From assembly GCA_028285445.1 (NCBI GenBank), contig JANQPQ010000054.1, positions 1 through 49,359 of the forward strand: a DNA stretch of 49,359 bases, read 5' to 3'. The notes under the pieces were generated by a model. The model had not been told where the DNA came from. It searched no databases and saw nothing but the letters and a program-made list of their open reading frames with translations. Below are positions 35,801 to 44,112 of this stretch, piece after piece; positions within the stretch are counted from its first letter, which is position 1; each line of letters begins with the position of its first letter. The translations under genes and the position numbers were made by a program. The stretch is from Cyclobacteriaceae bacterium. Its GTDB lineage: Bacteria; Bacteroidota; Bacteroidia; Cytophagales; Cyclobacteriaceae.

Positions 35801-35966
35801 TCGGACTGAAAACTTCCTGCTTTTTCTTCCCCTGCTGGTCTTGGGCCATGGTGCTTGACCCACCAAGAACAATGGAACCGGCAATCATCACAACAAGCAA
35901 TGGACGTTTAACGGCTTGCGACAGACCCAGACAGACTGTGATTATATAATTGTTAGCTTTGATCAA
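32808..35966 (-). CDS. Large, highly basic exported repeat protein
   Basis: A 1052-residue protein of unknown function, rich in Arg, Lys, Gly, Asn and Pro and low in acidic residues. The signal peptide lies near residues 20-41 (RPLLVVMIAGSIVLGG, then TMAQDQ). The N-terminal half carries about five spaced copies of a DI(T/S/A)GR(K/R)(L/I)R motif, each near an NPY/DPY-GR or RRGE element. The middle has seven tandem copies of a ~60-residue repeat with core KPPGPGTLRGSKFQGNI followed by RNPDITTFSGD. Two copies of NRI-x2-F-x3-N-x-IKFL follow. The start codon appears to be TTG (35966). It may coat or cross-link cell-wall or anionic surface polymers; that is a guess from composition. Confidence 0.82.
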   Translation of the reverse strand: MIKANNYIITVCLGLSQAVKRPLLVVMIAGSIVLGGSSTMAQDQQGKKKQEVFSPKPKGEKGKSNKRQLRRTRFKTRNKQGDKFRKGDITGRKIKRKRSEKPPASVPAFDPYLGRKNQGDKQRIRTKYSGGYNTTPRQRERVTRRDISGRRLRPTTTPSRIVRAKPNAARSLSGRSGRIGPNNPNVRRLSVRQGNRANSFKRNIRGVNTASRRGEIRGNNKLSSYNTISGTIRNKRPNNPFAVANTKRKRRGEKAWKNDITGRRFRDKKSPRQSITPNNTSPFANTRPRGDRSISNKKEKANVRNSQKKTETLSRYQFGGYESATRRGERYSDRDIAGRKLRTRETRSRRPTFSELQGYNPYWGRKSKREVAKSNKKELRNLRLSQRRPEVVGGTFKGYQSITKRGENYTNRDIAGKKLRTRNSVSARPLHSTPTFNPYRGRPRNLGDGPSIKTKGQNRVFSVGRNRWNNKGRSIATKPPGPGTLRGSKFQGNITPFRNYRNPDVTTFSGDLNRKRKPIGGGSISGRLLNNKGRPIAVKPPGPGTLRGSKFQGNITRLRDFRNPDITTFSGDTKRKPTPLGGGSISGRLRNNKGRPIAVKPPGPGTLRGSKFQGNITRLRDFRNPDITTFSGDTKRKPTPIGGGSISGRLRNNKGRPIAVKPPGPGTLRGSKFQGNIAVYKKYRNPDITTFAGDLKQKRKPTGGGSITRLRNNDGKPIAVKPPGPGTLRGSKFQGNIAVYKKYRNPDITTYSGDLKRKRKPIGGGGSITRLRNNDGKPIAVKPPGPGTLKGSKFQGNIAVYKKYRNPDITTFRGDLRLKRKPTGGGGSIARLRNNDGKPIAVKSPGPGTIKGSKYRGDIAIHKKYRNPDITTYRGDLNRKKIPTPSKGPYPGYRNIRQNRIEVFAKKNSIKFLERPFVNTKGQRAVNGPNRRNRIQSFGRANNIKFLARVGTYKQKAGPVVKKNRRLIEYVPGVLRADRYRGGVKMKNSNRKGLHPSSAFARSNTNSVEEKDKIFKFKIWFNQIFKSNKPNSQKEKNRRPRYDKGESEIWNK
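33325..34575 (-). repeat. Seven-fold ~180-bp in-frame tandem repeat
   Basis: The central part of the basic exported protein repeats every 177-186 bases, with GPGT-encoding cores near 33424, 33608, 33790, 33970, 34150, 34336 and 34519. Copies 2 and 3 (about 34030-34390) are almost identical, and copies 4 to 6 form a second subgroup (IAVYKKYRNPDITT). The pattern indicates stepwise local duplication. All copies keep the reading frame. Confidence 0.88.
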
Positions 35967-36022
35967 GGGTATTCTATAACGAAGAAAAGCGTGCGGAAAG
36001 TGCAGTAAACCCCCTAATTTAA

Positions 36023-37999
36023 CTAAAATTCTAGTAATTCTTCAATTTTTGATTGAAGTCGACCTTTAGGCAGGAAGTTGTGCTCGAGGTTTCCTGAGAA
36101 GGGAACAGGTGTATCTAAGCTCGCCAATCTCATCACTGGTGCATCGAGGTCTTGAAAGCAATTCTCGCTAATCCAAGCTGCTATCTCACCACCTATGCCT
36201 CCCATTAGCGTGTCTTCGTGCAAAATCAAGACACGCCCTGTCTTCTTGACAGACTGCCGAATAGCCTCCTCATCCCATGGCACCAGAGAGCGGAGATCAA
36301 TAAGATCAGCTGATATTTCTGGCTTTCCGGATATTATTTCTGACGCCCAATGTACAGCTGCACCGTATGTAATCAGGCTAAAATCATCACCTTTCGTAAC
36401 TAATCGGGCCTTACCAATTTCCTGGCTATATGATTCATCAGGAATCTCTTCGGAAATAGACCGGTACAGAAGTTTGTGCTCAAAGAACATTACTGGGTTA
36501 GGGTCATCAATAGCGGCCATTAGCAGACCCTTAGCGTCTTGTGGAGTGGACGGGTAAACGATTTTGAGCCCAGGGGTATGGAAAAACCAGGCCTCATTTG
36601 ATTGTGAATGAAACGGACCCGCGCCCACTCCGGCACCGGTGGGCATTCTAACTACTACATCGGCATTTTGCCCCCAGCGGTAGTGCGATTTTGCCAGGTT
36701 GTTAACGATTTGATTGAATCCGCAGGTGACGAAATCTGCGAATTGCATTTCTACAACCGATTTGTATCCATTGATTGACATACCCAATGCGGCGCCAATT
36801 ATGGCAGATTCACACAGCGGAGTGTTTCTAATTCGCTCTGTCCCAAACTTATCAACAAATCCTTCGGAGACTTTGAATACACCACCATATTCTGCGACAT
36901 CTTGCCCCATAAATACCAGGTTAGGGTGCTTTTCAAGACTTTGGTAGAGCCCATCTGAAATTGCATCCACAAACCGTTTTTCACTCTTTTTGCCGTTGGG
37001 AGCTGGGTTTTGCTGGGAAAAAGGGGAAAAGAGATCTTGCAATTCGTCGCTGGTGGTGGCTACAGGAACCTCTTCAGCATAGGCCTTTTCAAGACCCTCT
37101 TCGATATCTTTAGAGATGTTATCCCGAGTTGATTTTATTTGTTTTTCGGAGAGGACTCCCTGCTTCAACAGGAAGTTTTGGTAATTGTTAATTGGATCCT
37201 TTAAAGCCCACTTATCCATGAGCTTTTTGGGAACGTATTTGGTGCCGGATGCTTCTTCATGACCTCTCATTCGGAATGTCATGGCCTCCAAAAGGATAGG
37301 TTTTGGTTTTTTTCTGATTTTCTTCGCCAGCTTACTCACAGTATTGAAAACTTCAAGCACATTGTTGCCATCTACCCGGTGGGCTTCTATTCCATAGCCT
37401 GGCCCCTTGTCAGTAAAATGCTTAAATCGAAATTGTTCGTTGCTGGGGGTAGATAGTCCATAGCCATTATTTTCAATAATGAAAATGACGGGCAAGTCCC
37501 AAACGGAGGCAACGTTCAAAGCCTCATGAAAATCTCCTTCACTTGCGCCGCCATCACCAGTAAAAACTACCGTTGCTTTGGCTTCCTTCTTTAGCTTGTT
37601 GGCCAGGGCGATGCCGTCGGCCACCCCGAGTTGCGGCCCCAGATGAGATATCATGCCAACTATATGATGCTCTTTACTACCAAAGTGGAATGAGCGATCT
37701 CTTCCCTTGGTAAATCCGGATAGCTTTCCCTGAAATTGAGCAAAGAGTCTATGATAGGGGATGTCGCGGGCGGTAAAAACTCCAAGGTTGCGATGCATCG
37801 GCAGAATAAACTCGTCGCTATCTAGTGCTAAGGTGGATCCAATTGATATTGCCTCCTGGCCAATACCAGAAAACCACTTGCTAATCTTACCCTGCCTCAA
37901 AAGGATCAGCATTTTCTCCTCAATCATTCTCGGACGAAGCAATGCCTCATAAATGCGAATTAGCTCATTGTTGGTATATCCCTTGCGACTGAATTTCAT
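36023..37999 (-). CDS. 2-oxoacid dehydrogenase E1, fused alpha-beta chain
   Basis: A 658-residue thiamine diphosphate enzyme that starts oxidative decarboxylation in a branched-chain 2-oxoacid or pyruvate-type dehydrogenase complex. Residues 1-330 are the alpha chain, with the TPP motif G148-D-G150 ... N177-N178 (GDGGASEGDFHEALN ... IIENNGYG) and the RMRGHEEAS loop. From about 345 the beta chain follows (FMGQDVAEYGGVFKVS, FHSQSNEAWFFHTPGLKIVYPSTP, LILHEDTLMGGIG). The two chains are separate proteins in most bacteria; the fusion is known in Bacteroidota. E2 and E3 are not in the window. It is likely lipoate-dependent, fitting lipA nearby. The exact substrate is not resolved. Confidence 0.92.
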   Translation of the reverse strand: MKFSRKGYTNNELIRIYEALLRPRMIEEKMLILLRQGKISKWFSGIGQEAISIGSTLALDSDEFILPMHRNLGVFTARDIPYHRLFAQFQGKLSGFTKGRDRSFHFGSKEHHIVGMISHLGPQLGVADGIALANKLKKEAKATVVFTGDGGASEGDFHEALNVASVWDLPVIFIIENNGYGLSTPSNEQFRFKHFTDKGPGYGIEAHRVDGNNVLEVFNTVSKLAKKIRKKPKPILLEAMTFRMRGHEEASGTKYVPKKLMDKWALKDPINNYQNFLLKQGVLSEKQIKSTRDNISKDIEEGLEKAYAEEVPVATTSDELQDLFSPFSQQNPAPNGKKSEKRFVDAISDGLYQSLEKHPNLVFMGQDVAEYGGVFKVSEGFVDKFGTERIRNTPLCESAIIGAALGMSINGYKSVVEMQFADFVTCGFNQIVNNLAKSHYRWGQNADVVVRMPTGAGVGAGPFHSQSNEAWFFHTPGLKIVYPSTPQDAKGLLMAAIDDPNPVMFFEHKLLYRSISEEIPDESYSQEIGKARLVTKGDDFSLITYGAAVHWASEIISGKPEISADLIDLRSLVPWDEEAIRQSVKKTGRVLILHEDTLMGGIGGEIAAWISENCFQDLDAPVMRLASLDTPVPFSGNLEHNFLPKGRLQSKIEELLEF

Positions 38000-38017
38000 T
38001 GCTCAATGATTAGTGGA

Positions 38018-38047
38018 CAAAATTATATTATCGCCTCATTACCCAAA
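38018..38047 (-). promoter_or_regulatory. Bacteroidota-type promoter of the fused E1 gene
   Basis: On the minus strand TTTG (38047-38044) is followed after 18 bases by TAATTTTG (38025-38018), an exact match to TTTG / TAnnTTTG. It lies 19 bases from the ATG at 37999, giving a short leader. Spacing matches the carB promoter. Confidence 0.62.
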
Positions 38048-38085
38048 GAGAACTCTAATTTTTATTTTTAGGCCAATTTTTACAG

Positions 38086-39330
38086 ATGATAGAATACCAA
38101 AGTTTTGATTTACCAAACGGCCTTAAAGTAATAGTACACGAGGACAGAGATACTCAGTTAGCCGTACTTAACCTCCTATATGATGTGGGATCTAGAGATG
38201 AGGATGAGCACAAGACCGGATTCGCACATTTATTTGAGCATTTGATGTTTGGTGGTTCCAGGCATATTGAAAGTTATGACCAGGCCCTGGAAAGGGTAGG
38301 GGGTGAAAACAATGCGTTTACAAGTCCCGATATTACAAACTACTACCTTACTGTTCCGGCAAATAATATTGAAACAGGTTTCTGGCTGGAATCAGATCGT
38401 ATGCTGAGTTTGTCATTTGATCCGAGAGTACTAGAAGTACAGAGAAGTGTAGTGATTGAGGAGTTTAAGCAGAGATATCTAAATCAACCATATGGTGATG
38501 TATGGTTAAAACTTCGGCCTTTGGCTTATAAAAATCACCCTTACAAATGGGCTACTATTGGCAAGGAAATAAGCCATATTGAAGGTGCTACTATGCAGGA
38601 CGTGAAAGACTTTTTCTACAAGCACTATGTGCCGAACAACGCAACATTGGTAGTGGCGGGGAATGTTTCACTAGAGCAGGTAAGGGAGCTTAGTGAGAAA
38701 TGGTTTGGTGATATTCCAGCCCAGCAGCGACCATCACGATCGTTGCCTCCGGAGGAGGCGCAAACCGCAAAACGCTCATTGACAGTTGAGGCAGATGTTC
38801 CGGCGCAAGCCATTTACAAAGTTTTTCATATGCCAGGGAGATTCTCACCAAAATACCACACAGCAGACTTGCTTAGTGATATTCTGGGAAGGGGAAAATC
38901 CTCGAGATTGTATCAAACGCTGGTACAGGAGAAAAGATATTTCAGCACATTAAATGCCTATGTTACAGGATCAATTGACCCTGGACTATTGGTGATTAGT
39001 GGGAAACTCCATGATGGTATACGCCCGGAGAAGGGTGAAGAAGAGATTGATATGATCATTAGTGAGGTAATTGAAAGCGGGGTTACTGACGAAGAGCTTA
39101 ATAAAGTGAAAGCGCAGGCGGAGAGCACAGTAGTCTTTTCAGAGGTGGAATTACTCAATCGGGCTATGAACCTGGCTTATTATTCCCTGTCTGGAGAGGT
39201 GGAGAACGTCAACCGCGAGCTGGACAGTATTAAGGCCGTAACTAAGGACGACATTCATAACGCGGCGCAAGAGATACTTCGAGTAGAAAATAGCTCGATT
39301 ATGTACTATGGTAGGCATACAAACAAATAA
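38086..39330 (+). CDS. M16 family zinc peptidase
   Basis: A 414-residue insulinase-like metallopeptidase. The inverted zinc motif HxxEH is H48-x-x-E51-H52 (HLFEHLMFGG), with the downstream Glu ligand in VVIEEFKQR near 125-126. The second, inactive half-domain carries the usual LSDILGRGKSSRLYQTLV helix. No signal peptide is seen, so it is probably cytoplasmic, like the processing-peptidase-like M16B members. The ATG at 38086 gives the standard N-terminal strand (YQSFDLPNGLKVIVHED). ispF follows after 6 bases. The substrate is unknown. Confidence 0.92.
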   Translation: MIEYQSFDLPNGLKVIVHEDRDTQLAVLNLLYDVGSRDEDEHKTGFAHLFEHLMFGGSRHIESYDQALERVGGENNAFTSPDITNYYLTVPANNIETGFWLESDRMLSLSFDPRVLEVQRSVVIEEFKQRYLNQPYGDVWLKLRPLAYKNHPYKWATIGKEISHIEGATMQDVKDFFYKHYVPNNATLVVAGNVSLEQVRELSEKWFGDIPAQQRPSRSLPPEEAQTAKRSLTVEADVPAQAIYKVFHMPGRFSPKYHTADLLSDILGRGKSSRLYQTLVQEKRYFSTLNAYVTGSIDPGLLVISGKLHDGIRPEKGEEEIDMIISEVIESGVTDEELNKVKAQAESTVVFSEVELLNRAMNLAYYSLSGEVENVNRELDSIKAVTKDDIHNAAQEILRVENSSIMYYGRHTNK

Positions 39331-39336
39331 AACAAC

Positions 39337-39813
39337 ATGGGGATCAGAGTCGGTTTAGGTTACGATGTGCACAGGCTCGCCAAAGGCGAGGAATTCTGGT
39401 TGGGAGGCATTAAGATCGAACATGATAAAGGTGCGGTCGGTCATTCCGATGCGGATGTGCTAATCCATGCCATATGCGATGCTTTGCTTGGCGCGGCGAA
39501 TCTAAGGGACATTGGCTACCAATTCCCAGATACGGATGATCAGTACAAAGGAATTGACAGCAAAGTGTTGCTGAGTAAGGTTAATGACTTAATTAAGGAA
39601 AGAGGGTATTCCATTGGAAATATTGATGCAACCGTGTGCTTACAACAGCCCAAGATAAATCCGCACATTCCCAATATGCGCGAGTGCCTGGCAGAGGTGC
39701 TGGAAATGGATCAGGATGACATCTCACTGAAGGCCACCACTTCAGAAAAAATAGGCTTCGTTGGAAGAGAAGAGGGTGTGTCGGCGCAGGCAGTAGTATT
39801 GATCCAAAAGTAA
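39337..39813 (+). CDS. ispF: 2-C-methyl-D-erythritol 2,4-cyclodiphosphate synthase
   Basis: A 158-residue trimeric enzyme of the MEP isoprenoid pathway that converts CDP-ME 2-phosphate to MEcPP and CMP. The zinc ligands D10, H12 (GLGYDVHRL) and H44 are in place, and GHSDADVLIHAICDALLGAANLRDIG and the C-terminal KATTSEKIGFVGREEG are family signatures. It lies between the M16 peptidase and mnmD genes with very short spacers, so the three are likely co-transcribed. Confidence 0.97.
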   Translation: MGIRVGLGYDVHRLAKGEEFWLGGIKIEHDKGAVGHSDADVLIHAICDALLGAANLRDIGYQFPDTDDQYKGIDSKVLLSKVNDLIKERGYSIGNIDATVCLQQPKINPHIPNMRECLAEVLEMDQDDISLKATTSEKIGFVGREEGVSAQAVVLIQK

Positions 39814-39814
39814 A

Positions 39815-40504
39815 GTGAAACTGACACAGTTTGAGGTAATTACCACTGGCGATGGTTCACATTCCATATATCGCGCAGATATTGATGAAACCTACCACAG
39901 TCGGCATGGTGCAATTCAAGAGTCTCAATATGTTTTTATAGAACAAGGCCTCCGAAAGGTAGCGCAAGAATTGGCGAGTACTGACGTTTGTATTTTTGAA
40001 GTGGGGTTCGGTACAGGCCTGAACGCACTTCTATCTTGCATCGAATCTCAGGAAGCATCCCTAACAATAGCTTACCATACGATAGAGACAAACCCCATAC
40101 CGGAATCAGTTTGGACGGATCTAAACTTCTCTAGAGAGATGAACCATGCGGCGATGTCCGTATCAGCGTTATTTTCCAAAATGCACTCGGCTCGATGGGA
40201 AGGATCTGTGGAGGTTGCAGCAGGATTTACTTTATCCAAGCATCATACGGGCTTGGAAGATTTCCGCACCGACCTAAGTTTTGATCTGGTTTATTTCGAT
40301 GCCTTTGCTCCCAGTAAGCAGCCGGATATTTGGAGTATCTCCAATCTACAGAAGTGCCATAATCTGTTGAAGCAGGGAGGAAAGTTGGTCACGTATTGTG
40401 CCCAGGGTCAGTTCAAGCGAAACTTGTTAGAGGTTGGTTTTACCGTAGAAACGCTGGCTGGCCCACCAGGGAAAAAGCAAATGGTAAGAGCCACCAAAAT
40501 TTAG
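39815..40504 (+). CDS. mnmD: tRNA U34 5-methylaminomethyl-2-thiouridine methyltransferase, MnmD type
   Basis: A 229-residue SAM-dependent methyltransferase homologous to the N-terminal domain of E. coli MnmC, expected to finish the mnm5 modification at the wobble uridine. Motif I is FEVGFGTGLNALLS, and the later catalytic region is LVYFDAFAPSKQPDIWS, with LLKQGGKLVTYCAQGQFKRNL after it. It lacks the FAD oxidase domain of MnmC, as usual in Bacteroidota. The start is GTG at 39815, one base after the ispF stop. Its stop overlaps the convergent folate gene stop in a shared TTAG. Confidence 0.9.
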   Translation: MKLTQFEVITTGDGSHSIYRADIDETYHSRHGAIQESQYVFIEQGLRKVAQELASTDVCIFEVGFGTGLNALLSCIESQEASLTIAYHTIETNPIPESVWTDLNFSREMNHAAMSVSALFSKMHSARWEGSVEVAAGFTLSKHHTGLEDFRTDLSFDLVYFDAFAPSKQPDIWSISNLQKCHNLLKQGGKLVTYCAQGQFKRNLLEVGFTVETLAGPPGKKQMVRATKI

Positions 40505-41067
40505 GAGAATTTGTGTACCCCGTCTGGTGATACGCAGTGAGTTAATGGAAAATCATTCTCGTTAATAGGGAGGGAGTCTGGAAGGGGGGCAAAGTAATTC
40601 AAACCTACTTTGGGGCAGTTCTCTTGGCAATAGGGAAGAAATCGATCATAAAACCCCTTTCCATATCCAAGCCTATAACCATGGTGGTCGCAGACCAGGA
40701 GTGGCACCAGCACAATATCTACTTCCGAAGGCTCTAATCGAAAGCCATCGATAGGTTCCTTAATTCCCCAACTGTTCGTGGCAAACTCCGTTTGCTCATC
40801 AATCACAATGTGGTGAAGCTCACCACCAGAAAGGGTTTTGGGAACAACAACAGTTTTTCCCTGGCTTAACAAGTTATCAATAATGGCTTCTGTATTAATC
40901 TCGTGGAACTTTCTGATTGAAAGAAACACGTGATAGGTATTGAACAGACTGCTATCAAAATTTTGAAAGAAAGTGGATGTAATCTGAGCGCTTAATTCGC
41001 CCCTATTGTGTAGAGCTGTTCTCTTGGCCAGGTACTCTTTCCGTATTTCCTGCTTAGTCATCTTCAA
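40501..41067 (-). CDS. 5-formyltetrahydrofolate cyclo-ligase
   Basis: A 188-residue enzyme that uses ATP to convert 5-formyl-THF to 5,10-methenyl-THF. The ATP/Mg-binding signature RLGYGKGFYDRFL is intact, and the N-terminal KQEIRKEYLAKR helix is typical. It overlaps the end of bshC by 14 bases; starting at the second Met (41061) would shorten the overlap. It is probably translated from the bshC mRNA. Confidence 0.94.
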   Translation of the reverse strand: MKMTKQEIRKEYLAKRTALHNRGELSAQITSTFFQNFDSSLFNTYHVFLSIRKFHEINTEAIIDNLLSQGKTVVVPKTLSGGELHHIVIDEQTEFATNSWGIKEPIDGFRLEPSEVDIVLVPLLVCDHHGYRLGYGKGFYDRFLPYCQENCPKVGLNYFAPLPDSLPINENDFPLTHCVSPDGVHKFS

Positions 41068-42622
41068 GCAAGATGTGAAAGCTGAAGTCGAATGGATCGA
41101 AATGAGTTAACCACTGATTTAGAATCTCGGGGTTCTCATAATAAAAACTAAGAAAGTTGTCTTTTCGCTCCTGTAAACCTCCGGGGAACAAGCTGGTTTT
41201 TACCTCCGCGATTTGCCGAAGTTCAGTTTCGTAGTTTTTCTTCTCAGCCCTTAGTAATTTTTTCTCAATCTTATGAATGCTTTTCTGAAGGCGCTTGAAC
41301 TCAGCATTTACCATTGGCTCTAGCGTAAGGTCGATTCGCTTTGCCTGGGCTTCAATGTGAGTGAACTGCTCCTCGAAATCCTTCAACTGATCTTGAAGCC
41401 TAAGATCTTTCTCAGTATTGCTGTGAACGTAATTTGCCTTAATTGCGTCAAGGTCCAGGAAGAACTCCTCCACCGATACATTGGTTTTCTGCCATTTTCT
41501 ATAAGTCGGCTTGTCGACAATCAACCCGAAGTTTCGTGGCATTACTATTGGAAAAGGGATGTTATAATGATCGAAAGAGCTTTTGAGTTGCAGCCAGTAG
41601 CAAACCTCGGCAGGCCCTCCAATGTAAGCAAGGTTGGGCATGATAGTCTCCTGATACATGGGGCGCAGTAGCACGTTGGGGCTAAGCTTTTCAGGTGCAG
41701 ATTTTAACATTTCCCGTAGCTTATCGGTAGTTAATTTCAAATCGCTATCAATCACTTCGAAATCATCGCCTTCGGTCGCAAGCCTTCCCCTAATTCCGTC
41801 ATCTAAATAGAAGAAATTGATTTTTCTTGGGAAAACCTGCGTTTTGTAGCCAAGTGCTTCCAGTTCTTTCGATGCCTCTGTAGCCAGATTATTGGTGCTG
41901 TTATTGAAAATGTCATCTTCCGCTACTTGGGCAAATTGCGCCTTGAGAGATTGGTCATCACCATCGATTACCAGAAGTCCTTCCACACCATAGAGTGCAT
42001 TAACGTAATACCTAACAGCTTGCGCAAGGGATTGCTGATCACCATATGCTTCTTTGAATAATTCATTACTTCCCGGAATGTCTTTAACTAATTGAAGTAG
42101 CCCACCGGGATCGAATCTCCCCACAGCACCCTGCTGGTCCGTTTCCCAGCTGTATTTCTTGCCATCAACCATCACATGACTAATCTCATCGAAGTCGTGG
42201 TCTTCGGTGGCCATCCAGTAACAAGGCACGAAGTTATAATCTGCGTATTGGGCCTTAAGCGCTTTGCAAATGTTAATTACAGAGATGATCTTGTAATGGA
42301 AGTAGAGTGGACCGGTGAAGATATTGAGTTGGTGTCCGGTAGTAATGGTAAATGTCTTGTCATCCGTTAGCAATTCCAGGCTTGACTGCGCGGCTGATGG
42401 AACTTCAATGTTAGCATACTGGCTTTGCAAAGCAGTTTGCAAGGCATTCCTCTTATCGGAATCGAACTTTTTCAGTTCTATCTGCTGCTTAAAGTTTTTA
42501 ATGGTTGGGAGGTGATTGTAGAACTTTTCAAGTTCAGGCTTGCCACCCAGGTAATCCAGGAATAGTTTGTTAAATGAATTGGTGGATGCGAGTGGTATCT
42601 TCTGTAGCTGCATGGCCTTCAA
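41054..42622 (-). CDS. bshC: Bacillithiol biosynthesis cysteine-adding enzyme
   Basis: A 522-residue putative cysteine ligase for the last step of bacillithiol synthesis, joining cysteine to glucosamine-malate. Family signatures are TGHQLNIFTGPLYFHYKI in the N-terminal Rossmann-like core and CYWMATEDHDFDEISHV. A coiled-coil stretch (AQAKRIDLTLEPMVNAEFKRLQKSIHKIEKKLLRAEKKNYETELRQ region, about 430-480) and an aromatic C-terminus complete it. It implies that the organism uses bacillithiol as its low-molecular-weight thiol; bshA and bshB are not in the window. Confidence 0.93.
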   Translation of the reverse strand: MKAMQLQKIPLASTNSFNKLFLDYLGGKPELEKFYNHLPTIKNFKQQIELKKFDSDKRNALQTALQSQYANIEVPSAAQSSLELLTDDKTFTITTGHQLNIFTGPLYFHYKIISVINICKALKAQYADYNFVPCYWMATEDHDFDEISHVMVDGKKYSWETDQQGAVGRFDPGGLLQLVKDIPGSNELFKEAYGDQQSLAQAVRYYVNALYGVEGLLVIDGDDQSLKAQFAQVAEDDIFNNSTNNLATEASKELEALGYKTQVFPRKINFFYLDDGIRGRLATEGDDFEVIDSDLKLTTDKLREMLKSAPEKLSPNVLLRPMYQETIMPNLAYIGGPAEVCYWLQLKSSFDHYNIPFPIVMPRNFGLIVDKPTYRKWQKTNVSVEEFFLDLDAIKANYVHSNTEKDLRLQDQLKDFEEQFTHIEAQAKRIDLTLEPMVNAEFKRLQKSIHKIEKKLLRAEKKNYETELRQIAEVKTSLFPGGLQERKDNFLSFYYENPEILNQWLTHFDPFDFSFHILLEDD

Positions 42623-42670
42623 CAGATTGCGATGAAGATATTTGATACTAACATACTCTGCAAGTTAAGT

Positions 42671-43987
42671 TCATACTGAAGGTAGTTTGGCCAAAAGATC
42701 GAATGGTAAGGCTTCTGTTATTTCTACATTCGCGAAATCTCCAATACGGAGATAAGCGGCATCCGCTCTAATTAATACTTCATTGTCTACCTCCGGAGAG
42801 TCATGCTCAGTGCGACCAACGAAATTTCCACTTTCAACCCTATCAACCAGTACCTTCAACTGCTGACCCACTTTGCTTTCATTTAACTCCAGGGAGATAT
42901 TCTCCTGCAAATCCATAACGGCTTGTGCCCGCGCTTGTTTCACTTCCTGGGGTACATCATCATCCATAGAGTGGCTGTGCGTATTCTCTTCATGAGAATA
43001 TTCAAAAATACCCAGCCTTTCAAACCTGTTGTTCTCAACAAAATTCATCATCTCTTCAAACTCCGCTTCCCCCTCACCGGGATGGCCTGCTATTAGCGTA
43101 GTACGCAAAGCGATGCCGGGCACCTCATCTCTAATCTTGTTAATAAGTAATTCAGTCTTTTCCCTACTTATTCCCCTGCGCATAAGTTGAAGCATCTTGC
43201 TGGAGCCATGTTGTAATGGAATATCGAGGTATTTACAGATGTTTTCTTTTGCAGCCATAACCTTCAACACATCCTCCGGAAAACCAGTAGGGTAGGCATA
43301 ATGTAGCCTTATCCATTCAATGCCTTCAACGTCTGAGAGTTTTCTCAGGAGCTCAGCCAGGTGCCGTTTGCCGTAGAGATCCAAACCGTAGAATGTGGAA
43401 TCCTGGGCGATAAGTAGCAATTCTTTGGTTCCGTTTTTAGCCAGGTTGGCAGCTTCCATTACCAATTCTTCCATTGGTCTGGAAACATGCTTGCCGCGCA
43501 TTAATGGGATGGCGCAAAAGCTACAAGGCCGGTCGCAGCCTTCGCTTATCTTCATATAAGCGTAATGGGTATCGGTAGTTGTTATTCTTTCACCAAGTAG
43601 CTCGTGCTTGTAATCTGCATTTAACTTTCGTAGCAGTAAGGGTAATTCCATTGTGCCGAAGTAGCTATCAACTTGAGGGATTTCTTTCTCCAGATCGTCT
43701 TTATAACGCTGAGATAGACAACCAGTAACATACAACTTTTCAATCTGTCCCTCATCTTTGGCTGCCGCATATCTCAAGATTGTGTCGATTGACTCTTGTT
43801 TGGCATTGTCTATGAAGCCGCAGGTATTTACGATTACAATGTTGGAATCGTCCTGATCACTTTCATGCGTAGCTTCAATTTCATTACCCTTGAGTTGGGT
43901 TAGGAGTACTTCCGAATCCACCAGGTTTTTTGAACACCCCAGGGTAACTATATTAACCTTGTTGCTTTTATTCGATTTGGTTTTCAA
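42671..43987 (-). CDS. rimO: Ribosomal protein S12 methylthiotransferase
   Basis: A 438-residue radical SAM enzyme that methylthiolates an aspartate of ribosomal protein S12. It has the N-terminal UPF0004 domain with cluster cysteines (TLGCSKNLVDSE, VNTCGFIDNA, TGCLSQRY), the radical SAM motif CDRPCSFCAIP and a C-terminal TRAM domain. No ATG gives a correct N-terminus. TTG at 43987 yields the usual MKTKS...KVNIVTLGCSK start; a TTG at 44008 would add seven unusual residues. In many Bacteroidota rimO follows ftsY; here two plus-strand genes separate them. Confidence 0.95.
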   Translation of the reverse strand: MKTKSNKSNKVNIVTLGCSKNLVDSEVLLTQLKGNEIEATHESDQDDSNIVIVNTCGFIDNAKQESIDTILRYAAAKDEGQIEKLYVTGCLSQRYKDDLEKEIPQVDSYFGTMELPLLLRKLNADYKHELLGERITTTDTHYAYMKISEGCDRPCSFCAIPLMRGKHVSRPMEELVMEAANLAKNGTKELLLIAQDSTFYGLDLYGKRHLAELLRKLSDVEGIEWIRLHYAYPTGFPEDVLKVMAAKENICKYLDIPLQHGSSKMLQLMRRGISREKTELLINKIRDEVPGIALRTTLIAGHPGEGEAEFEEMMNFVENNRFERLGIFEYSHEENTHSHSMDDDVPQEVKQARAQAVMDLQENISLELNESKVGQQLKVLVDRVESGNFVGRTEHDSPEVDNEVLIRADAAYLRIGDFANVEITEALPFDLLAKLPSV

Positions 43988-44025
43988 GTGTAAAAGGAAT
44001 GGGCACAAAAATAACTAATTGCTAT

Positions 44026-44058
44026 GGTTCTGGTACGATTTGGAGTGGTTTTGGTATG
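44026..44058. repeat. 12-bp direct repeat with 21-bp period in the rimO upstream region
   Basis: GGTTCTGGTACG (44026-44037) and GGTTTTGGTATG (44047-44058) differ at two pyrimidine positions and lie exactly two helical turns apart, between the divergent rimO and lipoprotein genes. The arrangement suits a regulator bound on one face of the helix. No regulator can be named. Confidence 0.4.
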
Positions 44059-44112
44059 GTTGAGGCGATTGAATAGTTGCTGAGTTAAAGTTAAGCGTAA
44101 ATCACATTGCTT

